Positions 1-5,624 of a DNA stretch of 11,742 nucleotides are shown here, piece by piece; positions within the stretch are counted from its first letter, which is position 1, and every line of letters starts with the position of its first letter. The stretch covers positions 1 to 11,742 of the forward strand of contig CATWCP010000030.1 of NCBI GenBank assembly GCA_958349325.1, read 5' to 3'. The notes under the pieces are model-generated. The model had not been told where the DNA came from. It did no database searches and saw only the letters and a list, made by a program, of their open reading frames with translations. The position numbers and the translations under genes are program-made. This DNA comes from an uncultured Collinsella sp. (lineage in GTDB: Bacteria > Actinomycetota > Coriobacteriia > Coriobacteriales > Coriobacteriaceae).

Positions 1-131
1 CCCCGATCGACGACAAGAAGGCTCCCGCCAACGGTGCCATCAACGAGGACATGGCTTCCCTCGACGAGCTGCTCAACCAGCTCGTGGACACCGACGACGC
101 CGAAGAGGCCAAGGACAACGACGAGGAGTAA
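1..131 (+). CDS. rpoC: C-terminal end of an upstream gene, probably rpoC (RNA polymerase beta' subunit)
   Basis: The reading frame starting at base 3 runs open to a TAA at 129-131 and gives 42 residues. They are very acidic, with DELLNQLVDTDD in the middle and a tail ending NDEE. The gene enters from outside the window, so no catalytic motif is visible. The rpoC assignment comes from context: rpoB-rpoC usually lies just upstream of rpsL-rpsG-fusA, and acidic, poorly conserved C-terminal tails are common in that subunit. The codons are GC-rich and highly biased, like the ribosomal genes downstream and unlike the sigma/anti-sigma pair in between, which fits a highly expressed gene. A strong terminator follows at 205-246. 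Another highly expressed acidic protein cannot be excluded from this fragment. Confidence 0.55.
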   Translation, partial: PIDDKKAPANGAINEDMASLDELLNQLVDTDDAEEAKDNDEE

Positions 132-137
132 TTAGTT

Positions 138-159
138 CCGCCGTTCTAACGAACGGCGG
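138..159 (+). other. Perfect hairpin just after the upstream stop codon
   Basis: Arms 138-146 (CCGCCGTTC) and 151-159 (GAACGGCGG) pair perfectly over 9 bp with a TAAC loop. The hairpin begins 6 nt after the stop codon. No T-tract follows, so it is not a canonical terminator. It may protect the mRNA 3' end or cause pausing before the real terminator at 205-246. Confidence 0.6.
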
Positions 160-204
160 TGACCTCCGTCGCTGCGCGGCCCCCAGAGCTACAATCTGTC
201 ATTC

Positions 205-246
205 AAAAGGCAGGGCATGACCAAAAGGTCAATGCCCTGCCTTTTT
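205..246 (+). terminator. Strong intrinsic terminator after the upstream (rpoC-like) gene
   Basis: A 14-bp perfect stem (205-218 with 232-245) continues into an inner 4-5 bp stem (GACC/GGTC) around an AAAA loop, with one extra A on the 3' side. The 3' arm ends in TTTTT (242-246). This should end transcription from the upstream gene and separate it from the sigma factor module. A weaker outer repeat (176-189 with 262-275, 13 Watson-Crick pairs plus one G-U) encloses it. Confidence 0.88.
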
Positions 247-321
247 CATGCCACTTTGTACGCTCTGGGGGTCGCTCGCTTGCGTATGCTCAAGCTGTTG
301 CGTTCCGTTGATCCCTTGGGG

Positions 322-362
322 ACCTGCCAAAAAGGGACGGGTTTATTTTGGTAGGTTTTTTC
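322..362 (+). repeat. 41-nt repeat, left copy (inverted relative to 2112-2152)
   Basis: This stretch begins ACCTGCCAAAAAGGGAC and matches the reverse complement of 2112-2152 at 38 of 41 positions; the mismatches are at bases 339, 353 and 360. Within the element ACCTGCC can fold back on the following GG..CGGGT, giving a short imperfect hairpin. It lies immediately upstream of the ECF-type promoter. The type of element is unknown to me; a short REP-like or transposon-end relic is possible. The repeat itself is read directly from the sequence. Confidence 0.85.
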
Positions 363-373
363 CTGCTTGAATT

Positions 374-402
374 TGAAACATTCTGTTCGGTCAAAGCGTA
401 TC
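374..402 (+). promoter_or_regulatory. ECF-sigma-type promoter for the sigma/anti-sigma operon
   Basis: TGAAAC at 374-379 and CGTATC at 397-402 are separated by 17 bases. A GAAAC -35 with a CGTA-type -10 at 16-17 bp is the classic ECF promoter form, for example B. subtilis SigW. The expected start site is about 408-410, leaving a leader of roughly 40 nt before the sigma gene ATG at 451. The match suggests the sigma factor transcribes its own operon, which is inference. Confidence 0.6.
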
Positions 403-450
403 TATGGTGAGGGCCTCATCGAGAACCATTAACGTCACCGGGAGGTGATT

Positions 451-969
451 ATGGAAGAACAAGCATTTAGACTGGCGGTCGAAGATCACCGGGATGTCGT
501 GTTTCGAATCGCGTTGACGTACCTGCGCGATCGCGCCGATGCCGACGATGTTGCACAAGACGTCTTTCTTAAGTTGCTCAAAAGCGATACGCATTTTGAA
601 AGCTGGGAGCATCTTCGTCGATGGCTTATCCGGGTCACGATCAATGAATGCAAATCTCTCTTTCGAAAGCCGTGGAGACGCGTGGAGGATATTGAAAGTC
701 TGACCGATTCGCTTTCGGCGGCGCAGGATGAGACCAAGGCGGTCTTGTCAGACGTTATGCGACTTCCGGAGCGATTCCGTGTTCCCATCGTGCTCTATTA
801 CTATCTGGGCTTTTCGACCTCAGAGATTGCCGAGTTACTGCATGTGCCAGCCGCGACCGCTCGAACGCGTTTAGCTCGTGGTCGATCGAAGCTCAAATTC
901 ATCCTAGAGGAGGGCGACCGTGAAATCCAATCAAATCAAGCAGGCCTTCGAGTCCATCCAAGCCGATAG
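451..969 (+). CDS. ECF-family RNA polymerase sigma factor
   Basis: This 172-residue protein is a two-domain alternative sigma factor that would redirect RNA polymerase to a small stress or envelope regulon. Region 2 spans about residues 10-77, with the core-binding helix DDVAQDVFLKL at 32-42 and the basic -10-recognition segment WLIRVTINECKSLFRKPWRR at 58-77. Region 4 spans about 105-150, with LPERFRVPIVLYYYLGFSTS leading into an EIAELLHVPAATARTRLARG helix-turn-helix. Size and layout are typical of ECF sigmas. I chose the ATG at 451, 5 nt after GGGAGG (440-445); the in-frame GTG at 445 lies in the ribosome binding site. The 3' end overlaps the next gene by 50 nt, and the last 16 or so residues come from that overlap. 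The subgroup and inducing signal cannot be named. GC content is visibly lower than in the neighbouring ribosomal genes. Confidence 0.88.
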   Translation: MEEQAFRLAVEDHRDVVFRIALTYLRDRADADDVAQDVFLKLLKSDTHFESWEHLRRWLIRVTINECKSLFRKPWRRVEDIESLTDSLSAAQDETKAVLSDVMRLPERFRVPIVLYYYLGFSTSEIAELLHVPAATARTRLARGRSKLKFILEEGDREIQSNQAGLRVHPSR

Positions 970-1996
970 CGATCTTGCCGACCGTGTTATTGATGCTGCG
1001 GCTGGAAAGCCGCTTCGTCGAAAGGGTCACGCGAAACCTCTGTATGTTGCCGTAATCGGATGTCTTGCCGGAGTGTTGGCGACCGGAGGGGTCGCCTACG
1101 CCGTTGTCAATTCCAGCTATTTTGCCTCAGCCTGGGGAAACCACGGCAATGGGGATTCCATTACCTGGACCAACGGTGGCTCATCGGGGACTAAATATAC
1201 CTACACCAGAGAGTTTGGTGATGGCAACGCGCCCCAAAGCCTGGAGGGTGCAGTCCAGGAGGTTAATCTGTCCGTCGAGGGTAACGGCTATACGCTTGAT
1301 ATCCATGAGATGGCTATCGATAAAAACGGTTGCGGTGCCGTGACGTTTACGCTGTCCAATCCAAATGGCGTTAACTACTACAAGCCGGCAGCAGAGACAG
1401 GCGAACTTGTTCTCTATGGTGAAGAAGAACAAGGCATCGGTACACCCAGCATGAACTTCGGCGAGGAATGGGCTGACACACGCTGCACCATTGATAAGGA
1501 CACATCAAGCGATACTGTCATTAATGGCACGATGTACTTTGCCTCGTGGAATCGCGAGCGAGATTTGGGACATGCGGTCACCTGGAATATCAGCTGGACG
1601 GAGGGCAAAGGTGAGGATGCGAAGGTGATCGAGGTATCGACGCCAGAGTTTAACGTCGGAGCGCACGTCGATACAAAGGAACTCCGCTCTGATGACTCGC
1701 CTCTCGAGATTAGCCCGTTTTCCATCCAGACGCACATCGATGATCTGGGCTATGAAGCAGTTGATCATAAACTGACCGTCAGCTACAAGGATGGATCGGA
1801 GCAGATTATCGAAGATGACGACGCAGGGGCGTACAATTTCTATGTTTCGATGGCACGCAATAGCGGAGAGAACATTTGGGTGCCGACAAAACTGATCAAT
1901 GTCGATCAAGTGGTCTCAGTAGCGCTTGAGGGCACGAGATACACATCAACAGGAGAGACCGAAACAGAAGTACCCTTTACCATCGTCTATTCGTAA
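920..1996 (+). CDS. Single-pass membrane anti-sigma factor (cognate partner of the ECF sigma)
   Basis: This 358-residue protein has a short cytoplasmic N-terminus (1-40, starting MKSNQIKQAFESIQADSDLA), one hydrophobic segment at about 41-63 and an extracytoplasmic region of about 295 residues. A small cytosolic helix plus one membrane segment, translationally coupled to an ECF sigma, is the usual anti-sigma layout: it would hold the sigma at the membrane until an outside signal. The start is GTG at 920, 5 nt after GAGGAGGG (907-914) and inside the sigma gene. No HxxxCxxC zinc anti-sigma motif is present. The N-terminal pattern (IxxAFxxIxADxxL) and the ALEGTRY-like C-terminal strand resemble DUF4179-type proteins, which is a family guess. 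The outer domain has two cysteines (138 and 189) that could form a disulfide. Codon use is less biased and lower in GC than in the flanking operons. A terminator follows 8 nt after the stop. Confidence 0.75.
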   Translation: MKSNQIKQAFESIQADSDLADRVIDAAAGKPLRRKGHAKPLYVAVIGCLAGVLATGGVAYAVVNSSYFASAWGNHGNGDSITWTNGGSSGTKYTYTREFGDGNAPQSLEGAVQEVNLSVEGNGYTLDIHEMAIDKNGCGAVTFTLSNPNGVNYYKPAAETGELVLYGEEEQGIGTPSMNFGEEWADTRCTIDKDTSSDTVINGTMYFASWNRERDLGHAVTWNISWTEGKGEDAKVIEVSTPEFNVGAHVDTKELRSDDSPLEISPFSIQTHIDDLGYEAVDHKLTVSYKDGSEQIIEDDDAGAYNFYVSMARNSGENIWVPTKLINVDQVVSVALEGTRYTSTGETETEVPFTIVYS

Positions 1997-2003
1997 GATT
2001 TGG

Positions 2004-2036
2004 GGCCGCTTCCTACTAGGGGAAGCGGCCTCTTTT
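2004..2036 (+). terminator. Intrinsic terminator of the sigma/anti-sigma operon
   Basis: GGCCGCTTCC (2004-2013) pairs perfectly with GGAAGCGGCC (2021-2030) around a 7-nt loop, and TCTTTT follows. It starts 8 nt after the anti-sigma stop codon, so the two-gene operon is closed before the rpsL region. Confidence 0.9.
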
Positions 2037-2111
2037 GCGTTAAATGGAAACGCCGCCGATTTCCATGCGTCAGATGAGAGCAGATCACCGCTGGAGCGCG
2101 ACATTTTCCCA

Positions 2112-2152
2112 GATAAAACCGACCAAAATAAACCTGTCCCTTTTTGGCAGGT
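2112..2152 (-). repeat. 41-nt repeat, right copy (inverted relative to 322-362)
   Basis: Read on the minus strand, this copy matches 322-362 at 38 of 41 bases. On the plus strand ACCTGTCC (2132-2139) can pair with GGCAGGT (2146-2152) with one bulged T, a small hairpin with a T-rich loop. Together the copies bracket the whole sigma/anti-sigma operon, its promoter and its terminator. No target-site duplication or transposase is obvious. Confidence 0.85.
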
Positions 2153-2174
2153 GGCGTTGTCCCGCCGAGCATGT

Positions 2175-2315
2175 CGGATTCCCGGGCCGGGCGGCCTGCG
2201 GTTTAAGTTTGTCGCGAGTTCCGCACGAGCCGGAGGCCACTTAATGTGGCCTCCGTGCGAGCCAGGACTGTTGAGCAGCAAACTTAAACCGCAGGCCGCC
2301 CGGCCCGGGAATCCG
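2175..2315. repeat. 141-nt element with a perfect 37-bp inverted repeat and an inner hairpin
   Basis: Bases 2175-2211 are the exact reverse complement of 2279-2315, 37 bp with no mismatch. The arms run from CGGATTCCCGGGCCGGGCGG to GTTTAAGTTTG. The 67-nt centre has a second perfect stem, CGGAGGCCAC (2231-2240) with GTGGCCTCCG (2246-2255) around TTAAT. That stem can extend by CGCA/TGCG past a 5-nt bulge. No T-tract follows on either strand, so it is not a standard terminator. It could be a non-autonomous palindromic mobile repeat or a structured RNA/DNA element; I cannot assign a family. Confidence 0.9.
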
Positions 2316-2398
2316 CCCATGCGCACAGGAGGGGATCCCTTTTGTGTAGGGTTTGCGGAAATGTGCCAATTTTGGGATACGCCCGGCGGCGTGGTCTG

Positions 2399-2427
2399 TT
2401 GACGGCACAGCTAACGCCACGTATCCT
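2399..2427 (+). promoter_or_regulatory. Housekeeping-type promoter for the rpsL operon
   Basis: TTGACG (2399-2404) and TATCCT (2422-2427) are exactly 17 bases apart, matching the sigma-70/SigA consensus at 5 of 6 and 4 of 6 positions. The expected start is near 2434, giving a leader of about 85 nt to the rpsL start. It lies downstream of the long hairpin, so the hairpin would be outside this transcript. Confidence 0.6.
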
Positions 2428-2520
2428 ATCGAACTGCGTGTTTCGTAGGGGGATGCTGACCCCTCGATTCAAGCCGTTGCACTTTACAGAAAGCTGGAAT
2501 CATTCGAGAAGGAGTACGCT

Positions 2521-2898
2521 TTGCCTACTATTAACCAGCTGGTTCGCCAGGGCCGTCGTTCCGTGCCCAAGAAGTCCAAGAACGCTGCTCTGCAGCACAA
2601 CTCCCAGAAGCGCGGCGTGTGCACCCGCGTCTTCACCACGAGCCCCAAGAAGCCGAACTCGGCTCTTCGTAAGGTTGCCCGTGTTCGCCTTGTCAACGGC
2701 ATCGAAGTTACTGCTTACATCCCGGGTGAGGGCCACAACCTGCAGGAGCACTCCATCGTGCTCGTCCGCGGCGGTCGTGTCCGTGACCTCCCTGGTGTCC
2801 GTTATCACGTCATCCGTGGCGCCTACGACGCTGCTCCGGTCCAGAACCGTATGCAGGCCCGTTCCAAGTACGGTGCTAAGCGCCCCAAGGCCAAATAA
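2521..2898 (+). CDS. rpsL: 30S ribosomal protein S12
   Basis: This 125-residue protein is bacterial S12, which sits at the decoding centre of the small subunit and influences accuracy and streptomycin response. The N-terminus PTINQLVRQGRR, the loop PKKPNSALRKVARV (42-55) and GEGHNLQEHS (69-78) are diagnostic, and the length is normal. The start is TTG at 2521, six nt after AAGGAG (2509-2514); no ATG fits the conserved N-terminus. Lys43 is present, but position 88 is Arg (codon CGT, 2782-2784) where most bacteria have Lys. K88R is a known streptomycin-resistance substitution in Mycobacterium tuberculosis. Asp89, the usual methylthiolation site, is retained. It is the first gene of the translation operon; a 73-nt spacer with a hairpin separates it from rpsG. 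Confidence 0.98.
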   Translation: MPTINQLVRQGRRSVPKKSKNAALQHNSQKRGVCTRVFTTSPKKPNSALRKVARVRLVNGIEVTAYIPGEGHNLQEHSIVLVRGGRVRDLPGVRYHVIRGAYDAAPVQNRMQARSKYGAKRPKAK

Positions 2899-2923
2899 GC
2901 CAGATAACGTTTTGATACTTTCG

Positions 2924-2949
2924 CCGTGTGCCGCCTAAGCGCCGCACGG
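2924..2949 (+). promoter_or_regulatory. Hairpin in the rpsL-rpsG spacer, possible S7 translational control site
   Basis: CCGTGTG (2924-2930) pairs with CGCACGG (2943-2949). Across a C/C mismatch, CGC pairs with GCG around a CTAA loop. The hairpin ends 9 nt before the rpsG ribosome binding site. In E. coli the S12-S7 spacer is where S7 binds to repress its own translation; a similar role here is inference from position only. Confidence 0.4.
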
Positions 2950-2971
2950 TAGACACTTAAGGAGATTTCAC

Positions 2972-3445
2972 ATGCCGCGTCGTGCAGCAGCTAATCGTCG
3001 TGAGGTTCAGCCTGACGCCGTTTACAACAACCGCCTGGTGACTCAGCTCATCAACAAGGTCCTTCTTGACGGCAAGAAGGCCACCGCTGAGCGCATCGTT
3101 TACACCGCTTTCGAGATCGTTGCCGAGAAGTCCGAGGGTGGCGACGCTCTCGCTACCTTCAAGAAGGCTATGGACAACGTCAAGCCCACGCTCGAGGTCA
3201 AGCCCAAGCGTGTCGGTGGCGCTACCTATCAGGTCCCGATGGAGGTCAACTCCCGTCGTTCCACCGCTCTGGGTATCCGCTGGATCGTCAACTTCTCCCG
3301 CGCTCGCAAGGAGAAGACCATGGCCGAGCGTCTCGCCAACGAGATCCTCGACGCTTCCAACGGCCTGGGCGCTTCCGTCAAGAAGCGTGAGGACGTCTTC
3401 AAGATGGCCGAGGCCAACCGCGCGTTCTCTCACTATCGTTGGTAA
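2972..3445 (+). CDS. rpsG: 30S ribosomal protein S7
   Basis: This 157-residue protein is S7, which nucleates assembly of the 16S rRNA 3' domain (the head of the small subunit) and contacts tRNA at the E site. The N-terminus MPRRAAANRREVQPDAVYNN is typical, as are LINKVLLDGKKATAERIVY, the GGATYQVPMEV segment, RWIVNFSRAR and the C-terminal ANRAFSHYRW. The length matches the usual 155-157. The ATG start lies 7 nt after AAGGAG (2959-2964). A hairpin in the upstream spacer may serve S7 feedback control. The stop is followed after 19 nt by fusA, so the genes are co-transcribed. Codon use is strongly biased, as expected for a highly expressed gene. I see nothing abnormal. Confidence 0.98.
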   Translation: MPRRAAANRREVQPDAVYNNRLVTQLINKVLLDGKKATAERIVYTAFEIVAEKSEGGDALATFKKAMDNVKPTLEVKPKRVGGATYQVPMEVNSRRSTALGIRWIVNFSRARKEKTMAERLANEILDASNGLGASVKKREDVFKMAEANRAFSHYRW

Positions 3446-3464
3446 GTTAAGGTAAGGAACTAAC

Positions 3465-5564
3465 ATGGCTAAGCCTAAGTACAAGCTTTCCGATACCCGT
3501 AACATCGGCATCATGGCCCACATCGATGCTGGTAAGACCACCACGACCGAGCGTATTCTTTACTACACCGGTAAGACCCACAAGATCGGTGAGGTCCATG
3601 AGGGCGCTGCCACCATGGACTGGATGGTTCAGGAGCAGGAGCGCGGCGTAACCATTACCTCCGCTGCTACCACGTGTTTCTGGAACAAGGACGGTAAGGA
3701 CTACCGCATCCAGATCATCGACACCCCGGGCCACGTTGACTTCACCGCCGAGGTCGAGCGCTGCCTGCGCGTCCTCGATGGCGCTGTCGCCGTCTTCGAC
3801 GCCGTTGCCGGCGTTCAGCCCCAGTCTGAGACCGTTTGGCGTCAGGCTTCTACCTTCAACGTCCCCCGCATCGCCTTCATCAACAAGTATGACCGCGTGG
3901 GCGCTGACTTCTTCAACGCTATCGAGACCATGAAGGATCGTCTCGACGCCAACGCCGTGGCCGCTCAGGTCCCGATGGGCGCCGAGGACAACTTCTGGGG
4001 CGTCATCGACCTGGTCACCATGACTGCATGGGACTTCAAGGCCGACGAGAAGGGCATGACCTACCCCGAGCCGATGGACGAGATCCCGGCTGAGTTTGCC
4101 GACATCGCTGCCACCAAGCGCGAGGAGCTCCTCGACGCTGCTGCCAGCTTTGACGACGAGCTCATGGAGAAGATCCTCATGGAGGAGGACTTCACCGTCG
4201 AGGAGCTCAAGGCTGCTCTGCGCAAGGGTGTTCTGGCCAACGAGCTCAACCTCGTCTTCGTGGGCTCCGCTTACAAGAACAAGGGCGTTCAGGAGCTGCT
4301 CGACGCTGTCGTCGACTACCTGCCCAGCCCGCTCGACGTTGAGGCCGTCACCGGTACCGATCCGGACACCGGCGAGGAGATCCAGCGTCATCCTTCCTTC
4401 GACGAGCCCTTCTCCGGCCTGGTCTTCAAGATCATGACCGACCCGTTCGTCGGTAAGCTCACCTACGTCCGCGTTTACTCCGGCCGCGCTGAGTCCGGCT
4501 CCTACGTCGTCAACGCTTCCAACGGTCAGCGCGAGCGTCTCGGCCGCATCCTCGAGATGAACGCCGCCGAGCGCATCGACCGTGACGACGCCGCTGCCGG
4601 CGACATCGTCGCTTGCGTCGGCTTCAAGAACTCCACCACCGGTGACACCCTGTGCGAAGAGGGCAAGGAGATCGTCCTCGAGAAGATCGAGTTCGCTAAG
4701 CCCGTTATCGACGTTGCCATCGAGCCCAAGACCAAGGCCGAGCAGGACAAGATGTCCCTGGCTCTGACCAAGCTCGCCGAGGAGGACCCGACCTTCCAGG
4801 TGTCCACCAACCACGAGACCGGCCAGACCATCATCGCCGGCATGGGCGAGCTGCACCTCGAGATCATCGTCGACCGTCTGCTCCGTGAGTTCAAGGTTGA
4901 CGCTAACGTTGGTAAGCCCCAGGTTGCCTACCGCGAGACCGCTGGTCACGACGTCGAGAAGGCTGAGGGCAAGTTCGTCCGTCAGTCCGGCGGTCGCGGT
5001 CAGTACGGCCACGCCGTCATCAAGCTCGAGAAGATGGAGGAGGGCTTCGGCTACGAGTTCGTCAACGCTATCGTCGGCGGCGTCGTGCCCAAGGAGTACA
5101 TCCCGTCCATCGACAAGGGCATCCAGGAGGCCCTGAACACCGGTGTTATCGCCGGCTTCCCGGTCCTCGACGTCAAGGTCACCCTGTTCGACGGTTCTTA
5201 CCACGAGGTCGACTCCTCCGAGGCCGCCTTCAAGATCGCCGGCTCCATGGCTATCAAGGACGCACTCAAGAAGTCCGATCCGCAGCTGCTCGAGCCGATC
5301 ATGGCTGTCGAGGTCGAGACTCCCGAGCAGTACATGGGCGACGTTATGGGCAACCTCTCCGGTCGTCGCGGCAAGATCGAGGGCATGGAGGATCGCAAGA
5401 ACAGCAAGCTCATCCGTGCCAAGGTGCCGCTGGGCGAGATGTTCGGTTACGCTACCGACCTTCGCTCCCAGACCCAGGGCCGTGCATCCTACACGATGCA
5501 GTTCGACTCTTATGAGCCCGCGCCCAAGTCCATCGTGGACGAGGTCATGAGCAAGAACGCCTAA
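3465..5564 (+). CDS. fusA: Translation elongation factor G
   Basis: This 699-residue GTPase translocates tRNA and mRNA on the ribosome and helps recycle ribosomes. The G domain shows AHIDAGKTTTTE (P-loop, 18-29), switch I RGVTIT (60-65), DTPGH (86-90) and the base-recognition motif NKYD (140-143). Most EF-Gs have NKMD, but the NKxD pattern is intact. Domain II follows (LVFKIMTDPFVGKLTYVRVY), then domain III (FQVSTNHETGQTIIAGMGEL), domain IV (GGVVPKEYIPSIDKGIQEAL) and domain V (PIMAVEVETPEQYMGDVMGN). Length and order are those of the canonical factor. The ATG start lies 6 nt after AAGGA (3454-3458). It is the third gene of the str operon, but tuf, often next, is absent. Extreme codon bias produces a very long antisense open frame across it, which I reject as a gene. 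Confidence 0.99.
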   Translation: MAKPKYKLSDTRNIGIMAHIDAGKTTTTERILYYTGKTHKIGEVHEGAATMDWMVQEQERGVTITSAATTCFWNKDGKDYRIQIIDTPGHVDFTAEVERCLRVLDGAVAVFDAVAGVQPQSETVWRQASTFNVPRIAFINKYDRVGADFFNAIETMKDRLDANAVAAQVPMGAEDNFWGVIDLVTMTAWDFKADEKGMTYPEPMDEIPAEFADIAATKREELLDAAASFDDELMEKILMEEDFTVEELKAALRKGVLANELNLVFVGSAYKNKGVQELLDAVVDYLPSPLDVEAVTGTDPDTGEEIQRHPSFDEPFSGLVFKIMTDPFVGKLTYVRVYSGRAESGSYVVNASNGQRERLGRILEMNAAERIDRDDAAAGDIVACVGFKNSTTGDTLCEEGKEIVLEKIEFAKPVIDVAIEPKTKAEQDKMSLALTKLAEEDPTFQVSTNHETGQTIIAGMGELHLEIIVDRLLREFKVDANVGKPQVAYRETAGHDVEKAEGKFVRQSGGRGQYGHAVIKLEKMEEGFGYEFVNAIVGGVVPKEYIPSIDKGIQEALNTGVIAGFPVLDVKVTLFDGSYHEVDSSEAAFKIAGSMAIKDALKKSDPQLLEPIMAVEVETPEQYMGDVMGNLSGRRGKIEGMEDRKNSKLIRAKVPLGEMFGYATDLRSQTQGRASYTMQFDSYEPAPKSIVDEVMSKNA

Positions 5565-5589
5565 GTTCGAGCTCCCTGTTACGTAATCC

Positions 5590-5606
5590 GCGAGAACATC
5601 TCTCGC
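5590..5606 (+). other. Short hairpin in the fusA-rpsJ spacer
   Basis: GCGAGA (5590-5595) pairs with TCTCGC (5601-5606) around ACATC, ending 5 nt before the rpsJ ribosome binding site region. No real T-tract follows, so read-through from fusA into rpsJ is expected. It could be a processing or translation-control site. Confidence 0.35.
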
Positions 5607-5624
5607 ACTCTTTGGAGGTTTAAG

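Larger units (their letters stand above)
132..450. other. Gene-free interval between the upstream gene and the sigma factor
   Basis: These 319 bases hold no supportable gene. In order they contain a perfect hairpin (138-159), an outer inverted repeat (176-189/262-275) around the main terminator (205-246), one copy of a 41-nt repeat (322-362), an ECF-type promoter (374-402) and the ribosome binding site of the sigma gene (GGGAGG, 440-445). I see nothing recognisable in 276-321. Confidence 0.7.
1997..2520. other. Gene-free interval between the anti-sigma gene and rpsL
   Basis: These 524 bases contain no gene I can support. They hold the operon terminator (2004-2036), a weak ECF-like promoter match (2046-2071), the right copy of the 41-nt repeat (2112-2152), a 141-nt element with a perfect 37-bp inverted repeat (2175-2315), a housekeeping promoter (2399-2427) and the rpsL ribosome binding site (AAGGAG, 2509-2514). 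Open frames across this stretch run through the palindrome and look like no protein family. Confidence 0.75.

Noticed and set aside
1961..1987. GAAAC-N18-CGTC as a further ECF promoter
   Set aside because: The spacer is too long and the site is inside the anti-sigma coding sequence; taken as a chance match.
2175..2315. Long hairpin as an intrinsic terminator
   Set aside because: No T-tract follows either arm, and a proper terminator for the upstream operon already exists at 2004-2036.
1926..2402. Open frames on both strands across the anti-sigma end and the intergenic palindrome
   Set aside because: They run through the terminator, the repeat and the 37-bp inverted repeat, lack ribosome binding sites and resemble no family.
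2447..2464. AGGGG/CCCCT stem in the rpsL leader as a regulatory structure
   Set aside because: Only 5 bp with an 8-nt loop; too weak to support.
3882..3893. NKYD in EF-G as a damaged GTP-binding motif
   Set aside because: The pattern is NKxD, and the third position varies in the family; all other GTPase motifs are intact.
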